Assembly (NCBI GenBank): GCA_963210315.1
Contig: OY723248.1
Location: 1,628,727-1,692,726 of the forward strand
Source: Rhynchopus euleeides
Lineage: Eukaryota; Euglenozoa; Diplonemea; Diplonemida; Diplonemidae
DNA: 64,000 nucleotides
Direction of reading: 5' to 3'
Shown here: positions 51,905 through 60,084 of the stretch, piece by piece
Position numbering within the stretch: position 1 is the stretch's first letter
How the letters are laid out: every line of letters starts with the position of its first letter
Program-made: the position numbers and the translations under genes
The notes under the pieces: model-generated
Databases searched by the model: none
Told to the model about the DNA's origin: nothing
What the model saw: only the letters and a program-made list of their open reading frames with translations

Positions 51905-52174
51905 TTATTTCGTTCTTTGCCTTTTCTGCGGTGGTTCTGGCTCAGGTGGCACGCATGTTGCCTTCCCCAGTGCCTCGGCAAGGTCTTTCTTGACCTGATT
52001 AGTGGGAATGTTGTGTTGTTGCGTCAGCAGAATGAGTTCAGCCACCTTCTGGGTGTAGTACTTCGATCGCATATGGGTCATTGTGAGTACTTCGTACGCC
52101 TGGGAGGCTGCATCGGCATTAGTAGGCAGCGTTGTAGATGCTTTTGCTTCGTCGATCTTAGCCTGTGAAGGCAC
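51905..52174 (-). CDS. Small ORF of the TA-flanked element, 89 aa
   Basis: Begins MPSQAKIDEAKASTTLPTN and ends in a basic PPQKRQRTK. Helical; could be the remnant C-terminus of the larger frame just upstream or a separate small protein. No family recognised. Confidence 0.35.
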   Translation of the reverse strand: MPSQAKIDEAKASTTLPTNADAASQAYEVLTMTHMRSKYYTQKVAELILLTQQHNIPTNQVKKDLAEALGKATCVPPEPEPPQKRQRTK

Positions 52175-52209
52175 GATTGGGATATTGTACGCCCTGAGAG
52201 CCGAAGTGG

Positions 52210-53058
52210 TTATGATTGTGCTGTGTAATTTGCGCCCCGCAGGATATGCACACCACGCAGTCTCGACAACACGTATGAGAGTGTACCATGTGGGGACTCA
52301 ACAAGGTCATTGGATCGGCATCTGCCTGCCGACTCAGCCCCCACACAGTGCGACCGCAAGGTCGCCAGGGATGTCTCAACGCCAGGGGAATACCCTCCCC
52401 TGGCGTTGTACAACCCTACTCTCAACCCTCGGGTCCTCTCCTGGAGGCGGTGGTGGCGGGCCCGCAACGCTTCGTACTTCCGGTACAGACTGAGGTAGTC
52501 TGCCCGGCTGACCCGCTCATTGCTTCCTAGATCATCTGCTGCTCTGGAGCTGCCATCACTCTCACTGCCCACATCAGTTGGTGTGGGGGTAGGAGCAGGA
52601 GGAGTGGGAGGAGTAGGAGTGCAGGTGACATCTTTCTTGGCTAGCAAGGAACGCCGCTTTTCCCGCACGTGCGGGCAGTTGATGCACCACTGCATATATC
52701 TGTCGTCACCACGTCCCACTCGCTCTCCTATGTACCCAGCCCGACGGAGCGCCCGAAATAATGTCGCCTCACCGATGTCGTGTGCCGTTTTCTTTTTACG
52801 CAGGTCTGCCACAACGCTCTCTGCCGAGACCCCGCACATCTCCCGTTTGGCGAGCGTCTTTCGAGCAAGGTACTCCTCTGCAGCAGCATCTGACACCTCT
52901 GCGAGGCCCTGGGCACGCGGCATGTGTTGCTCGGCGTGCTGAGTGAGCGTAGTGACACCCTTCCCTTGCAAAGAACGAAATAATGCGGTCGGGAGTGGTT
53001 CAGGTACAAAGGCAAGGTACGAAACTGAGGTACATTTTTTAGGACCCCAAAAAATCAT
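52210..53058 (-). CDS. Helix-turn-helix ORF of the TA-flanked element
   Basis: About 282 codons from the ATG in the terminal repeat; an internal Met at 52923 (MPRAQGLAEVSDAAAEE) is the likelier start, giving about 237 aa. SAESVVADLRKKK...IGEATLFRALRRAGYIGER fits the second, DNA-binding HTH of Tc1/mariner-type transposases (variable strand, then TxxRxLRRxGY). A CINCPHVREKRR segment and a Pro/Thr-rich linker follow, then a coil (SRADYLSLYRKYEALRARHH). No DDE/D catalytic triad is visible where the transposase core should be. Confidence 0.5.
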   Translation of the reverse strand: MIFWGPKKCTSVSYLAFVPEPLPTALFRSLQGKGVTTLTQHAEQHMPRAQGLAEVSDAAAEEYLARKTLAKREMCGVSAESVVADLRKKKTAHDIGEATLFRALRRAGYIGERVGRGDDRYMQWCINCPHVREKRRSLLAKKDVTCTPTPPTPPAPTPTPTDVGSESDGSSRAADDLGSNERVSRADYLSLYRKYEALRARHHRLQERTRGLRVGLYNARGGYSPGVETSLATLRSHCVGAESAGRCRSNDLVESPHGTLSYVLSRLRGVHILRGANYTAQS

Positions 53059-53212
53059 CACAAAAGTGCGTATCAGGTGTCACAAGTGGGCCCCAGACAG
53101 TTTCCGGGGGGGTATGGGTCGGATTTTCGGGTCAGATCAGGTATTAGGGCGGCTCTGATGGTATGTCGAAAATTTTGGTTTTGTACGGGCTTACACGGTG
53201 GGATCTTGTAAA

Positions 53213-53716
53213 TTTTACATGTAAAAATACCGATTTTTACATGTATTATACATGTATAATACTTGCATGTCAACTATTATACATGTATAATACATGTATA
53301 TGCCTGAAATATACATGTAAAATACATGTATATCAAGCAAAAATACATGTATAATAGTTGCATGTCAACTATTATACATGTATTTTTACTTGATATACAT
53401 GTATTTTACATGTATATCTCATGCATTTACATGTATTTTACATGTATAATACTTGTCATGCAAGTATTATACATGTAAAATACTTGCACGACAAGTAAAA
53501 TACATGTATAATACTTGCATGACAAGTAAAATACATGTATAATACTTGCATGACAAGTATTATACATGTAAAATACATGTAAATGCATGAAATATACATG
53601 TAAAATACATGTATATCAAGTAAAAATACATGTATAATAGTTGACATGCAACTATTATACATGTATTTTTACTTGATATACATGTATTTTACATGTATAT
53701 TTCAGGCATATACATG
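53213..53716. repeat. ACATGTA palindromic array
   Basis: About 500 bp built almost wholly from TACATGTA, TATTATACATGTATAATA and TTGCATG(A/T)CAA blocks; nearly every block is its own reverse complement, so either strand can fold into a series of hairpins. GC content is far below the rest of the window. Confidence 0.9.
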
Positions 53717-53734
53717 TACCGTAAACGGAAAAAG

Positions 53735-53802
53735 GGTGGACCGTAAAAATGTTCCAAGTTCCCAAAAAAAGGCCAAACGTTCCATCTTTTTTACGGTCCA
53801 CC
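53735..53802. repeat. Mini-hairpin, copy 1
   Basis: GGTGGACCGTAAAAA ... TTTTTTACGGTCCACC, with GTTCCAAGTTCC and GTTCCATC inside. Confidence 0.85.
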
Positions 53803-54200
53803 ATTTATTGGGACTGAATATGGAAAAGACAATGCGTTTTTCGCCCGCGGGCTGGTGGGTTGCGGGGCGCGGACTGCGGCCTCCACGCCGCAGACACCCA
53901 CACGTAGGCCTCCCGACCTCCCAGCTTTGGACCCTCCCTCCACCACCGCAACCAACACCAGCAAGAGAAGCAAGTCCTCCCTGCGTGTGGAAAAGGCACG
54001 ATCTCACCTCGAGACTCACCCACCACCACACCTCGAGAAGTGTAGTACCATGCAAGGAGCATTCCGGTAGAAGTAAAAGTAGAACCTGCTGCACGAGCCC
54101 ACAAAAGCAGCCACAGTACGGCAGGGCGCGCAGACAGAAGCTGAGACCACCGGGCTCCCTCCAGATGTAAATTCGTGAATCAGTGCCCGAAAAATTCAGG

Positions 54201-54368
54201 GAAATCGTACTCCTTTAGTGTAGTACACCCTGCAGTAACTGTGGGAGAACAGTTCCCGGACGATGGTGAGTGCACACTCTGTGCTGAGGCCCTGTGGTGT
54301 TAATCCTGCAGCTTCAGCCGTACGATTTCCTTGGTTCCTTCGCGACTTCGTCGCGAAGGAACTCGTAA
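54201..54368 (-). repeat. S-family copy, minus strand
   Basis: Reads GAAATCGTACTCCTTTAGTG ... CGTACGATTTCC on the plus strand. Its hairpin (54333-54362) is GTTCCTTCGCGAC/GTCGCGAAGGAAC, changed on both sides relative to the 50.4 kb copy so that pairing is kept. Confidence 0.85.
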
Positions 54369-54406
54369 AAAAAAACCGCCAAGTCCACGATCCCAACCGT
54401 AAAATA

Positions 54407-54473
54407 GGTGGACCGTAAAAATGTTCCAAGTTCCGGAAAAATCCCATTTGTTCCATCTTTTTTACGGTCCACC
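54407..54473. repeat. Mini-hairpin, copy 2
   Basis: Same ends as 53735-53802; the loop differs (GGAAAAATCCCATTTG). Followed by further GGTTCACC/ACGGTCCAC fragments. Confidence 0.85.
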
Positions 54474-54794
54474 TATAGTACGGTTCACCTTTATTACGGT
54501 CCACAATATTTCCGTTTACGGTATTATACATGTATAATAGTTGACATGCAAGTATTATACATGTAAAATACATGTAAAAATCGGTATTTTTACATGTAAA
54601 ATTTACAAGATCCCACCGTGTATGACCCCCCCTACCCCCCCCCCCCCCCGAAAAACCCTTGGAGAAAAAGTGGAATCCCGACCCCTTTTTGGGCCCAAAA
54701 AGGCCAAAGTCCCAGGCATACTTGATTCGCCATGTCTTTTCCAGCTTGCCGAGCTGGAAAAAAAATTGCGCCAAAAAAAATTAACGGCCTCCCC

Positions 54795-55973
54795 CAGTGG
54801 TCGCGCTAACTTCACTCCCTACTCCCGGCATTTTCGACGCTTTTTTGAGGTACGTTTTTTATTTGCAAACAGGGATTTGTCCACAACTTGAAAAGTTTTG
54901 GTACCCCAATTCAGTATGAAAAAAGTGCACCAAAAAAATGAAAGTGACCCCATGGCGTTTCGCACGGATCTCAAATATTCAAAAGAAGGCAGAGACGGGG
55001 AGAGAAAAAAATGGGCCCCGCGGGGCGGGGGTGGGTGAGTGGCCTTGATGGGTGGTGGGGGTGGGTGAGTGGCCTTGATGGCTGCTGCTCTTCACGCCCT
55101 GAGGTTCGCCGTTCCCAAACTTCCACAAGCATCGCTTTGCATGAAACTCTCAGCACCCCTTTTGCCTTCCCTACCGAGTGACTGCTTCCCGCGCAGCACT
55201 GGGCTCCGACCTGATGTGGGAGTGATCCACACGAGTTCAGCTCGGAACAGATGTTCACTACCGTGGCCTCCGGCGGCTGGGGGGCTCCGCCCCCTGTATC
55301 ACTCGGCTGCAGCGCGTGCCTGTCTTGTAGCCAAGTCCTTTGGGTTCACATCAGCGAATGGGACCCAGGCCACTCTCAGTAGCCTCAGGAGGACGCATCC
55401 AACTCACACAGAATCTGTACGCCCGCAACTCCCACGCGCTCCCACTACGGCGCAAGGAACAGATACTCACTACCGTGGCCTCCGGCGGCTGGGGGGCTCC
55501 GCCCCCCAGACCCCCCTGTATAGCGTGTGCAGCACTACAGCGTGTGCACGAGGTTTCACATACAACATGCTTCGTGGGGTCCCCACGTCCAGTGCTGGCA
55601 TCAGTGTCTTGAACAGGCTACACCCTCGCCGTATCAGGGGTGGCACTCAAGCTGGCACATGTTTGCCTACTTGGTGGCGTTGTTGGCAGTTGAGCTGAGT
55701 GGGGAACTCCCGTCCCTGCTTTCCGAGCAGGTGCCTGACCCCTAGCCCGGGTTGTTACTGATCACATGCTGTAGAGACAACCAGGACGGAAAATTTGAGT
55801 GTCTTCAAACAAGCTCATTTTTTCAAAATGACCCCACTACGATCCGGGCGAGGCTCGGAAATGCAACGAAACGCGGTTTCCCCGCCCAAAAACGAGCCCC
55901 TTTTTCAGGTACGTTTTTTCGCTCCCGATTTCCAAATTTTGGGAGATTTTTCCAATATTTAGCGCGACCACTG
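54795..55973. mobile_element. Non-autonomous hAT element, 1.18 kb
   Basis: Tips CAGTGGTCGCGCTAA and TTAGCGCGACCACTG are perfect 15-bp inverted repeats; the exact 8-bp target duplication GCCTCCCC lies at 54787-54794 and 55974-55981. The left subterminal region (54905-54970) shares about 40 of 50 bases, inverted, with the hAT at 40819, so the two are related. It carries R copies 6 and 7. Confidence 0.92.
55242..55520 (+). repeat. R-family repeats, copies 6 and 7
   Basis: Copy 6 is truncated after GGGGGGCTCCGCCCC; copy 7 is full. The spacer matches that between copies 4 and 5 nearly base for base. Confidence 0.9.
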
Positions 55974-55981
55974 GCCTCCCC

Positions 55982-56229
55982 CCGTCACCCCGTAACAAAG
56001 ATCCCCACCCCCACCCCACCCCACCCCCCCCTCTCTCTTGTGTTGAATGAAATGAACGGCCTGTACAAGACAGTCATCCGAGAAGGGTCCTCACGATCTC
56101 TTGGACGCAATAGCGTAGCGTTGCGAAGAGAACTTGTTTAGTGCGTCACATATATCACACACTGCGTATGCAGGAGGTGCCGGGGAGCTACACGCGGAGA
56201 CTCCACGCAACAAACACATTACAAAACAA

Positions 56230-56268
<39 letters not shown>

Positions 56269-58556
56269 TGCTTATAGTGTGAATATCCCCGAAACGAAAA
56301 TACTCGCACCCCAAGGGTGTCGTCTACTTAACTACGCGGGCCCGCGGCCCGGTAGACTCCCCTTGTTTGAGAGAGGAGCTGCTCTGGTGGGGTGAGGGAA
56401 GTGACACAGGAGGAGGAGGAGGCGCAGGCGCCACACGGTCTGTAGCGCCCGGTGACGCGCTACGTGAGGAAGGAGGATTAAGGTAGGCCCGGAAGCCTGT
56501 AGGCGCGTGCGGTGACCGCGCACGGGCGGAGGAGGAAGACGCACCAGAACGGGGCCTTTGGGGAAGGGCTGCGTCAACGGACACGCCGTCGGGAGGGGAG
56601 GTAGTAGGAGAAGGTGGGTCCGGATCAGCGGCGCCCACGTCAACGTCAGCGTTAGCGGTGGGGATCACGTGGTCGACCCTAGGCCTTTGGGCAGGCAGTG
56701 CCGGGGTGGAACCGGTATGCGCCTCTAAGGCGGTGCGCTTCAGCTGCGCCACGGCGGGGATGGATGGCCTGACGCCGTCGGGTGAGAGCCTCCTACGAGG
56801 CTGCATCAGGTGGCGGTGGGGTGAGCCCGGGGAGCACACGGTATGGGCCAGCCTCTTCAGGATAACTGGAGGGGTGGCGGGCTCGGGAGTAGCGGGACAC
56901 GGGGTCGCTTCAGGGGAGGGCTGAGGCGCAGGCACACGGGGTGGACTCTCTCTCTCTCTCTCCTCCCAGGCACCACATGCGGCAGCTTCCACTCCGCTGA
57001 CCTGTGAGGGGTTGGTGGTGGTAGCGTGGCTTCCTTCCGGGTGTGAGGGCAAAACCGGCTCTTCTGTGTTGGGTGCCGCCAGCGTTCTTTGTTACACCCT
57101 TCTCTTATTTCCGGCTGTTCTCAATTGTTGATTCCCCCCCTCTTCCGAGCCGACCCCCCCCCCCTCCCCCCTCACCAGATCACGGGACACGGCCTGCATA
57201 CCAGAGTGACTGGGGGGAGCAGGTTGGCTCACCTCTCTGTGATTTACCTTCCACTACTTCACGACTCCCATCCCCTCCCCGCACCCTATCTCCCCGTATC
57301 CCCACCCCCTCTCCTCTCATCTCTCCTCTCGCTCCTCGGCCCACCTCTCCATCGAGGGGTGTTCGTAAGCTGGGCACCTTCCGCAAAAAAAAATGTTCCG
57401 CCCCCACCTCCCGCACCTTACTTGCCGTTGCCATAGCGTGATTTCTTTGGCGTGCTGGATGTCTTCACGTTTTACACAATAACAAAAAGAAAGAAGCCAG
57501 CACTGAGTCACCTGCAGCTCAACCCCGGCCAGTGCGCGGTTTGTTTGTCCTAGAGAGCAGCAGAGAGAGAAGCGAGAGTGAGAGGGATTTGAGGCCCCCC
57601 GCCCCCAGGTTCCCTGCCCACCTGGTCGCACTCAAGTGCCTCACACCGGATCTCTCCCCACCCGGTGATCCACCTGACGGATACAAAAAAAAGAAAGGGT
57701 TGGTTTGGTGTGCGCAATGCGCTTTGTCTTTGTGCAACCGGGGGGGGGGGGTTGGGGGGGTGTTTAAACCTGCAGAAGGGAAGGTGGTTGTGCCGACAAG
57801 GCAGATTCGCAAAAAAAACAACTGATGCAGAGAAACCTGCCCAAAATTGCTGCCAAAAAAAGGCCTTTTGTTGTCGTTGAGACACGGCGTTCGGTCCCAA
57901 AAGCAATATTCCAGTGCCCGGCAAGCTCTGCTTTTTCTGCCACTCCTATACCTCAAGAAGTTAGAATCCAGAACAAATTAGGAACGGGCACAACCCCAAG
58001 TATGTACGAAGTACCGGTATGTCACGGTGTCACAAACGGCTTGGCTCACTTTTTGTCACGCGCTTGCTATATTCTCCTCCACAGGATGGATTGCTCCGAA
58101 GGCGTGCGTGGAAAAATGGAACAAGGCGCTGGGTGAAACCGCGAATGATGCTGGCTGGAAGAGGGATACATAACAACTGAACAGCCGGATTGGCCTGCTA
58201 ATAGCCTGGACCTGTGCCCAGGAGCCGCGCCCCTTGTGTCATGGGGTCTGGCATTGTTTTTATATGAGGGTGTGTTGGAAGAAGCCGGCAATGAGGCCTG
58301 TATATGCAACTCAAAAAAGTTGCCCTTTCTCTTTGACATGGCTATGGGTGAACTCCTGCCCGAAGCAACGCCCACTAACGTTTAATGATGATGTGAAGGG
58401 AAAATAGTACGACAGCAACGCATGCAGCACCCTCCCACTCCACACCCCCGCCCTCCCCGCTTTGATGATGGTTATGCTGCAGTGTCCTCCGCATGCAGCG
58501 TGTGTGCCTGCCGCTCCACCACACCTCCAGGGCAGAAAGAATAAAAAGGCTACACA
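55982..58556. other. Intergenic; one doubtful minus-strand frame
   Basis: Contains a TC microsatellite (56232-56264) beside a motif shared with 22.4 kb. A 242-codon minus-strand frame (56324-57052) is Pro/Ser/Ala-rich with no recognisable domain; codon bias alone could explain it. The last bases before uL2 contain CACCACACCTCCAG (58531), a likely splice acceptor. Confidence 0.45.
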
Positions 58557-59321
58557 ATGGGGAAGAGCATTCTGGCCCAGCGTCGCGGTGCGGGGAGCAT
58601 CTTCACCGCGCACACCCACAAGAGGAAGGGTGCCGCCAAGCTGCGTCCCCTGGACTTCGGGGAGCGCCGTGGGTTCGTGAAGGGGACTGTGCGTGAGATT
58701 GTCCACGACTCGGGCCGTGGTGCGCCCATCGCTCTGGTGCAGTTCCGCCACCCGTACAAGTACAAGCGTGTCCAGTACCGTATGATCGCCACGGAGGGCA
58801 TGCAGACGGGTCAGTTCCTGTACTGCGGGAAGCGCGCCGAGCTCGCCCTCGGCAACTGCCTCCCCCTGAAGATGGTGCCTGAGGGTTCGATCGTGTGCAA
58901 CGTGGAGCTGAAGACGGGTGACCGTGGTGCCCTGGCCCGCTCCTCGGGGGAGTACTGCATCGTGATCTCCCAGCTCCCCGACCAGGAGCGCACGCGTATC
59001 AAGCTGCCGTCTGGCGAGAAGAAGTCCATCTCCTGGAACTGCCGTGCCATGGTCGGGATCATCGCGGGTGGTGGCCGTACCGAGAAGCCCCTGCTGAAGG
59101 CCGGTGCCGCGCACCACGCTGCCAAGGCCAAGCGGAAGTGCTGGCCCACGATCCGTGGTGTGGCACGTAACCCTGTGGAGCACCCCCACGGTGGTGGTAA
59201 CCATCAGCACATTGGTCACCCGTCGACGGTGCAGCGTGCGTGCCCCCCCGGGCAGAAGGCTGGTCTGATCGCGGCCCGCCGCACTGGTCGCCACGCGGGT
59301 GGCCAGAGGAACCTCAAGTAG
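58557..59321 (+). CDS. RPL8: Ribosomal protein uL2 (eukaryotic L8)
   Basis: 254 aa, full length. uL2 is a core large-subunit protein by the peptidyl-transferase centre. [42 protein letters not shown] and [16 protein letters not shown] are diagnostic; the conserved His in GGGNHQH is present. The forms [16 protein letters not shown] and [20 protein letters not shown] agree with what I recall of kinetoplastid uL2 better than animal or plant uL2 (FRDPYRF, AMNPVEHPFGG). Codon use is strongly GC-ending, as expected for high expression. The 5' UTR is about 25 bases after the acceptor. No intron. Confidence 0.97.
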   Translation: MGKSILAQRRGAGSIFTAHTHKRKGAAKLRPLDFGERRGFVKGTVREIVHDSGRGAPIALVQFRHPYKYKRVQYRMIATEGMQTGQFLYCGKRAELALGNCLPLKMVPEGSIVCNVELKTGDRGALARSSGEYCIVISQLPDQERTRIKLPSGEKKSISWNCRAMVGIIAGGGRTEKPLLKAGAAHHAAKAKRKCWPTIRGVARNPVEHPHGGGNHQHIGHPSTVQRACPPGQKAGLIAARRTGRHAGGQRNLK

Positions 59322-60084
59322 GCCGAATGACGCGTGAATATCGTGAGAGAAGAAGTGTGTGCCGCCATCAAGTCAAGGCAGAAAATGCCAAGGCACAGGT
59401 TGATCCGAGATAGCTTCGTAGCGCCTCGAAAAACGAAACGAAAACGAGAAGAAACGACCCCCGCCCCCTCCCCTCCCCCAGCTGCACCCGCCCCCCACCC
59501 GCCCCTACCCCACACCCTCTCCTTTGCCCCCGCCCTCCCCTGTATCAGAGTTGGGGTGGCGAAACTGTTTTCTTCCGCACTGGCCACCATGCATTCCGAC
59601 GGGGATCACAAATCTCTCTCGCTGAAGCCAACGGAGTTTACACCCCCCCCCCCCCCCCACAGCGAGAGCCTATTTCCTGGGGGGGGATGAAAGCAAATCA
59701 CCCACACACCACACCACAAACTTGTTTGAGCACCGTAGGTGCGTAGGGGGGAGTCGTGAGGTCGAGGAAGGACGGGCGATCTGACCTGTCGTGTTTTTCT
59801 TTTTACTACCACTTGCAATACGCAAGGTTGGAAGGGGGGCTGAGGGGAAACACCGCACAACTCACAGCAGGATTTGTGTCTCTTTGTTCCCCGCTCCAGC
59901 CCCTCCGCACGTGAACTGATACTACAAGCAGACCTGGATGAACTGACCTCCCCCTCCCCCTATCTCCTTTGTATCCTCTGACCGAGCAAGACTCCCCCAC
60001 ACCACCACCACACCCACATGCCTCAGGCCCCACGACACTGCTGCCCCACATGGGCGCTATCCCCTTGCTGCAGCGGCGGTGACA
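59322..60084. other. Intergenic, no gene seen
   Basis: C-rich tract (59458-59520) and a poly-C run (59643-59660). CCCTTGCTGCAG (60073) is the likely acceptor for the next gene. Confidence 0.5.

Larger units (their letters stand above)
51697..53191 (-). mobile_element. 1.5-kb TA-flanked element with about 225-bp inverted repeats
   Basis: Left arm 51697 to about 51923 and right arm about 52970-53191 are almost perfect inverted copies (tip AGCCCGTACAAAACC; inner end GCATTATTTCGTTCTTTGC). TA flanks both tips (51695-51696, 53192-53193). The body carries two minus-strand frames, the larger with a helix-turn-helix like that of Tc1/mariner transposases, which also duplicate TA. The catalytic part is absent, so it is a non-autonomous or decayed member. 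Confidence 0.85.
53719..54521. mobile_element. TA-flanked element nested in the palindromic element
   Basis: Tips CCGTAAACGGAAA and TTTCCGTTTACGG, with TA at 53717-53718 and 54522-54523 and interrupted ACATGTA sequence on both sides. It contains two copies of a 67-68 bp mini-hairpin and a minus-strand S copy; no coding frame recognised. Confidence 0.8.
53194..54620. mobile_element. TA-flanked palindromic element, interrupted by another element
   Basis: Tips CACGGTGGGATCTTG and CAAGATCCCACCGTG; the inverted arms match for about 95 bases into AT-rich sequence (ACATGTAAAAATACCGATTT). TA lies outside both tips (53192-53193, shared with the neighbouring element, and 54621-54622). Most of the body is an ACATGTA array; it is split by the insertion at 53719-54521. 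Confidence 0.85.

Noticed and set aside
53213-53716. Array that might suggest a CRISPR
   Set aside because: Eukaryotic context, units are short palindromes without unique spacers, and it lies inside a transposon-like element.
56324-57052. 242-codon minus-strand Pro/Ser-rich frame
   Set aside because: No domain, opposite to the host gene direction, low complexity; kept only as a note in the intergenic entry.
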